This document shows positions 60,776 to 64,000 of a stretch of DNA of 64,000 nt, in pieces. The notes below the pieces were generated by a model. The model searched no databases. It was not told the DNA's origin and was given only the letters and a program-made list of their open reading frames with translations. Source of the stretch: Psychrobacillus antarcticus. GTDB taxonomy: Bacteria > Bacillota > Bacilli > Bacillales_A > Planococcaceae. Made by a program: the position numbers and the translations under genes. The DNA lies in the NCBI RefSeq assembly GCF_029533155.1, contig NZ_JAIZDB010000006.1:124001-188000 (forward strand), written 5' to 3'. Each line of letters opens with the position of its first letter. Position 1 is the stretch's first letter.

Positions 60776-61774
60776 TTGAAGAAAAATCAATTCAGGTTTT
60801 TGGCTTTACTTCTCGGAACGATAATAATACTCGCAGCTTGTAGTGAGAGCAAAAAGAATATTGCAATTGGCCCTCCCGCCAGTGAAACAAATTCGGTTTC
60901 TAAGATTATCTTGGACGCCTATGGTCTCGGTGAAGATGACTATAATGAGCATCAAGAAGGATTTGGAGATGCGGCTGATGGTGTTCAGGACGGAAACATA
61001 GACATTTCAATCGGAATTCTAGGGCTTCCTGCAGCAAGTATTGAAAGCTTACAAGCCTCGGCTGGTGACGTTGTTATGATTAGCCTTACTGATGATGCCA
61101 TCAAGCACATTGAAGCAAATAGCGGATATAGACATCACACAATTCCTAAAGACACATACGATTTTCTCGATTCTGATATCGAAACAGTAACTGCATATGC
61201 AATCCTCATGGCTAGTACGGATACAATTGATGAAGAACTTGGTTATAATCTAACAAAAATTATGATTGAAAAAGCAAGTGAAAATACACATGCTCAAGCG
61301 AAACAAATGACCTTAGAAAATGCGCTTCTTGGTTCCGAAGGACTTCCTATCCACCCCGGAGCTAAACGTTATTACGAGGAACAGGGCTTAACAGTAGACA
61401 ACCCAGTTGCTAAACTTAGTGCAGATGGAAGTGATTCTAAGAGCGAATTCATCCTAGGTACCGGTAGTCAAGGGGGCACTTACTATCCACTAGGTGGGGA
61501 AATGGCGAGCATTTGGAATAAGAATATAGATAATTTTAACGTAACAAATACTGAAACTGGAGCATCTGTTGAAAACTTATCTAGTATTCGGGATGGACAT
61601 ATGGATCTAGGGATGACAGTACATGTACCAGCATTACAAGCAATAAATGGTGAGGCTGCATTCGAAGGACACCAAGTTCCAAATACCGCTTTTATAGGCC
61701 ATATTTATCCTGAAGTTATCCAAATTGTTACACGAGAAGGTTCTGGTATAAAAAGCTTTGATGACTTGAAATAA
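60776..61774 (+). CDS. TAXI-family TRAP solute-binding lipoprotein, circularly permuted
   Basis: A 332-residue exported lipoprotein with signal peptide and lipobox LAAC (Cys22). TAXI proteins normally run: '(I)GTG..GGTYYP', 'TGASVEN', 'LYPEVVQ(V)VT', 'GI(KS)..DLK', then 'GK(K)V.VG.PGSGTE', '..QILEAYG', 'AA..L.DG.ID', 'IP..TY', 'LHPGA..YY'. Here residues 26-205 are the second part (KKNIAIGPPASETNS, KIILDAYGL, AADGVQDGNID, TIPKDTYDF, LPIHPGAKRYYEEQGL), 206-223 a linker, and 225-332 the first part (FILGTGSQGGTYYPLGG, TETGASVEN, HIYPEVIQIVTREGSGIKSFDDLK-stop). So order is swapped within one frame, with total length normal. The TTG start at 60776 has GGGGTGAG upstream. The TRAP permease gene follows 42 bp on, so it is probably functional. 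Confidence 0.88.
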   Translation: MKKNQFRFLALLLGTIIILAACSESKKNIAIGPPASETNSVSKIILDAYGLGEDDYNEHQEGFGDAADGVQDGNIDISIGILGLPAASIESLQASAGDVVMISLTDDAIKHIEANSGYRHHTIPKDTYDFLDSDIETVTAYAILMASTDTIDEELGYNLTKIMIEKASENTHAQAKQMTLENALLGSEGLPIHPGAKRYYEEQGLTVDNPVAKLSADGSDSKSEFILGTGSQGGTYYPLGGEMASIWNKNIDNFNVTNTETGASVENLSSIRDGHMDLGMTVHVPALQAINGEAAFEGHQVPNTAFIGHIYPEVIQIVTREGSGIKSFDDLK

Positions 61775-61816
61775 AACTTCTAGTTTAAGTCGATGAAATT
61801 AAAGTGAGGTGGGAAA

Positions 61817-63790
61817 ATGCAAGTTCAGCAACCTATCAGCGCACAGGAAGTCTTAGAAAAATACGATAAAGAGAATCAGTTTCGCACAAATATTGGTAAA
61901 TGGGCATGGGTTGTCACATTTTTAGGTGTGTCTCTCACCGTGTTCCATCTTTACACAGCCTATTTTGGTACTCTCCCCTCTCAGAAGCAGGGGGCTGTAC
62001 ATCTAGGAACTGCACTTGGTGTTATATTTCTTTTGTACCCATTTAAAAAAGGGATGCTAAAAGTACAAAAAAGAATACCCTGGTATGATATTTTATTAGC
62101 TTTCTTGGCAATGTATGTAACCTATCATAAGATTTTTTTCTATGAATCGATTCTGCAGAGCCGTGTTTCAGGATACAATACCCTTGATATAATCATTTCC
62201 ATACTAGGTATACTGCTAGTGCTCGAAGCTACACGAAGGACAGTTGGTCTACCAATTGTAGTAGTAGCATCTGTAGCAATTCTCTATGCAATTTATGGGA
62301 ATTTTGTTCCTACACAAATTCTTTCACACCCAGGTTTTTCGGTTGATCGAACAGCAACTGCTCTTTGGTATAAGGAAAGTGGTATATTCGGTACACCAAT
62401 TCAGATCTCAGCAAAGTTTATTTTCCTCTTCTTGTTTTTTGGCGTAATGCTTGTACAAACAAATATCGGAAAATTCTTTAATGACCTAGCATTTGCTTTA
62501 ACCGGTCGCTATACAGGTGGAACGGCGAAAACTGCCGTTGTAGCAAGTGCATTACAAGGAACTGTATCCGGTAGTTCTGTCGGTAACACTGTTGCAACCG
62601 GATCATTTACGATTCCAATGATGAAGAATGCAGGGTTTAAACCTGAATTTGCAGGTGCAACCGAAGCAGCCGCATCTACCGGTGGACAAATTATGCCACC
62701 AATGATGGGGGCGGCAGCATTTATCATGATGGAATACCTGGGGGTTTCCTATGGAACCATTATGCTGGCAGCGCTTATTCCAGCTATTCTTTATTTCACA
62801 GGAATTTTCATTGGGACACACTTTGAGGCAAAGAAATTAAAAATACATGGTTTACCAAAATCTCAATTACCATCCTTTCGAAAACTGATGAAAAAAAATT
62901 GGTTTATGCTACTTCCTCTAATTGTTATCATAGCAACGATTATGTACGGTTTCACGCCACAACGAGCTGCTCTTTTTGGAATCATTGCAGCATTTTTAGT
63001 TAGCCTTGTTCGCAAAGAAACAAGAATGTCATTCAGAAAAACAGTACACGTTCTAGAACAGGGTGCGAGAGTAGCACTTCCCGTCATAGCTGCGGTCGCA
63101 ACAGCAGGTGTCATTGCAGGTGTTGTTAGTATGACTGGGCTTGGTTCAAAATTTGCAGCAGGCGTAATTGAACTTTCGAACGGTTATTTAATACTTGCTC
63201 TAATTTTCACGATGATTGCCTGCTTAGTTCTAGGAATGGGGCTACCTACAACAGCAAATTACGTTGTGACAGCAACAATAGCGGCTCCCGTGCTCATCAA
63301 TGAGTTCGGAGTGGCGCCAATAGCTGCCCATATGTTCGTCTTCTATTTTGGAATTGCCGCCGACATAACTCCTCCAGTATGCTTAGCCGCATATGCAGGG
63401 GCTGGGATAGCAGGTGCAAATCCTTTTAAGACTGGAGTGATAGCTGTGAAATTAGCAATTGCTGCGTTTATCGTCCCATTTATTTTCATTTACAATCCAA
63501 TTTTAGTTATGGTAGACATCGAACCGGGAATGTTAGTATTCTCAGTTGTTGCTGCACTAATAGGTATGGTCGCTGTCAGCAGTTCGATGATTGGATATTT
63601 TATTCGAAACTCAAGACTTTGGGAAAGATTTATTCTTTTCGCTGCAGGTATCATGCTTATCTTACCGGAAATTACTACCACTTTAATTGGTATCGTATTA
63701 GTTGTAGCCATCTGGTTCATTCAAAATCGTCGATCAGATGATGAATATGAATCCAAAAGTTTATCAGGTAGCATTACTACGACAAATTAA
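61817..63790 (+). CDS. TAXI-TRAP transporter fused permease (DctQM type)
   Basis: A 657-residue integral membrane protein combining the small 4-TM DctQ-like part (~28-200) with the large 12-TM DctM-like part (~200-640), as usual for TAXI-type TRAP systems. Conserved segments include ALQGTVSGSSVGNTVATGSFTIPMMKNAGFKPEFAGATEAAASTGGQIMPPMMGAAAFIM (~235-295) and LGMGLPTTANYVVTATIAAPVLI plus FYFGIAADITPPVCLAAYAGAGIAG. It imports an organic acid or similar solute with Na+ or H+; the substrate is unknown. RBS GTGAGGTGGGAAA precedes the ATG. It partners with the permuted binding protein directly upstream. Confidence 0.93.
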   Translation: MQVQQPISAQEVLEKYDKENQFRTNIGKWAWVVTFLGVSLTVFHLYTAYFGTLPSQKQGAVHLGTALGVIFLLYPFKKGMLKVQKRIPWYDILLAFLAMYVTYHKIFFYESILQSRVSGYNTLDIIISILGILLVLEATRRTVGLPIVVVASVAILYAIYGNFVPTQILSHPGFSVDRTATALWYKESGIFGTPIQISAKFIFLFLFFGVMLVQTNIGKFFNDLAFALTGRYTGGTAKTAVVASALQGTVSGSSVGNTVATGSFTIPMMKNAGFKPEFAGATEAAASTGGQIMPPMMGAAAFIMMEYLGVSYGTIMLAALIPAILYFTGIFIGTHFEAKKLKIHGLPKSQLPSFRKLMKKNWFMLLPLIVIIATIMYGFTPQRAALFGIIAAFLVSLVRKETRMSFRKTVHVLEQGARVALPVIAAVATAGVIAGVVSMTGLGSKFAAGVIELSNGYLILALIFTMIACLVLGMGLPTTANYVVTATIAAPVLINEFGVAPIAAHMFVFYFGIAADITPPVCLAAYAGAGIAGANPFKTGVIAVKLAIAAFIVPFIFIYNPILVMVDIEPGMLVFSVVAALIGMVAVSSSMIGYFIRNSRLWERFILFAAGIMLILPEITTTLIGIVLVVAIWFIQNRRSDDEYESKSLSGSITTTN

Positions 63791-63851
63791 TGGGAATATG
63801 CTAGAGCATAATTTAATGAGTTAATTATAAATGAATTATTGAAATTTAGAA

Positions 63852-63883
63852 GGCAGCTCCTATCAATGGAGCTGCTTTTTTGT
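63852..63883 (+). terminator. Terminator of the TAXI-TRAP operon
   Basis: GCAGCTCC/GGAGCTGC 8-bp GC-rich stem, 7-nt loop, then TTTTTTG, 62 bp after the permease stop. The remaining ~115 bp to the window end hold no recognisable feature. Confidence 0.9.
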
Positions 63884-64000
63884 TGATATTCCAAGTTCTG
63901 TCGTTTCAAATCGTACCTTGTCAATTTCCCAGGAAATATGTCAGACCGTGTTCTTCTATTTACTTTTCATGGATATCACCCTATAATAAAGTAAATCCAA

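Noticed and set aside
60776-61774. TAXI protein as a frameshifted or truncated pseudogene
   Set aside because: A single open frame covers both halves with normal total length, a proper lipobox and an intact partner permease; the order of blocks, not their integrity, is what is unusual.

Overview
This 64 kb window is low-GC DNA from a Bacillales chromosome, most likely Planococcaceae (the Psychrobacillus/Lysinibacillus/Sporosarcina neighbourhood). This is inferred from the many genes with Bacillus subtilis-type orthologues in familiar pairs (YuaF/FloT, YkuQ/YkuR as dapH/deacetylase, SwrC/YerO, YhaQ/YhaP, MrpABCDEFG, YumC), strong AGGAGG-type ribosome binding sites and frequent TTG/GTG starts. 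No rRNA, tRNA, transposase, prophage or CRISPR array is visible. The genus cannot be fixed from the sequence alone.

Layout. 0-10 kb: the 5' part of fumC, a cupin/HD-GYP phosphodiesterase, the NfeD-flotillin pair, a DUF47-PiT phosphate transport operon, a pentapeptide-repeat protein, an MMPL exporter and a YitT protein. 10-20 kb: a YrzF-like kinase, the carboxylesterase MhqD, a membrane protein, adenine deaminase, an MFS exporter and a run of small genes with an M19 dipeptidase, including an overlooked 30-codon membrane peptide. 20-28 kb: a GIY-YIG protein, the ferredoxin-NADP reductase YumC, a DCC-family protein, a DksA/TraR zinc protein, an HD nucleotidase, a GntR regulator and BrnQ. 28-35 kb: the complete seven-gene Mrp Na+/H+ antiporter operon with a divergent UspA/KdpD-like protein. 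35-45 kb: an Fsr-type MFS protein, a DUF421 protein, a DUF4309-GH3 fusion, small enzymes, a Mta-like MerR regulator with a textbook operator, and a PadR/HAAS-DUF4097 pair. 45-58 kb: SwrC with divergent YerO, a degenerate M50 pseudoprotease, aroD, a secreted duplicated-domain protein, the YhaQP ABC exporter and an AsnO-type asparagine synthetase. 58-64 kb: the acetylated branch of lysine/diaminopimelate synthesis (dapH plus deacetylase) divergent from a TAXI-type TRAP transporter.

Two things stand out. First, the TAXI-TRAP solute-binding lipoprotein at 60776-61774 is circularly permuted. After the lipobox it begins with what is normally the C-terminal part of the family, runs through the normal C-terminal 'HPGA..YY' end, crosses a short linker, and then carries the normal N-terminal part, stopping exactly at the 'S.DDLK' hinge where the other part would usually follow. 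Second, about 3.5 kb of the window consists of four same-orientation copies (15.3, 22.2, 25.6 and 35.1 kb) of a composite, non-coding, roughly 0.7-0.9 kb repeat. It is built from a 180-bp giant palindrome whose central terminator-like hairpin covaries between copies, a GC-rich middle, and a second palindrome with interchangeable inner hairpins. Smaller hairpin-cassette repeats at 2.0 and 42.8 kb share pieces with it. Open reading frames inside these repeats look spurious and are not annotated as genes.

Many genes here concern envelope and ion homeostasis (Mrp, PiT, MMPL, SwrC, YhaQP, MFS exporters, flotillin). No single pathway unifies the window.
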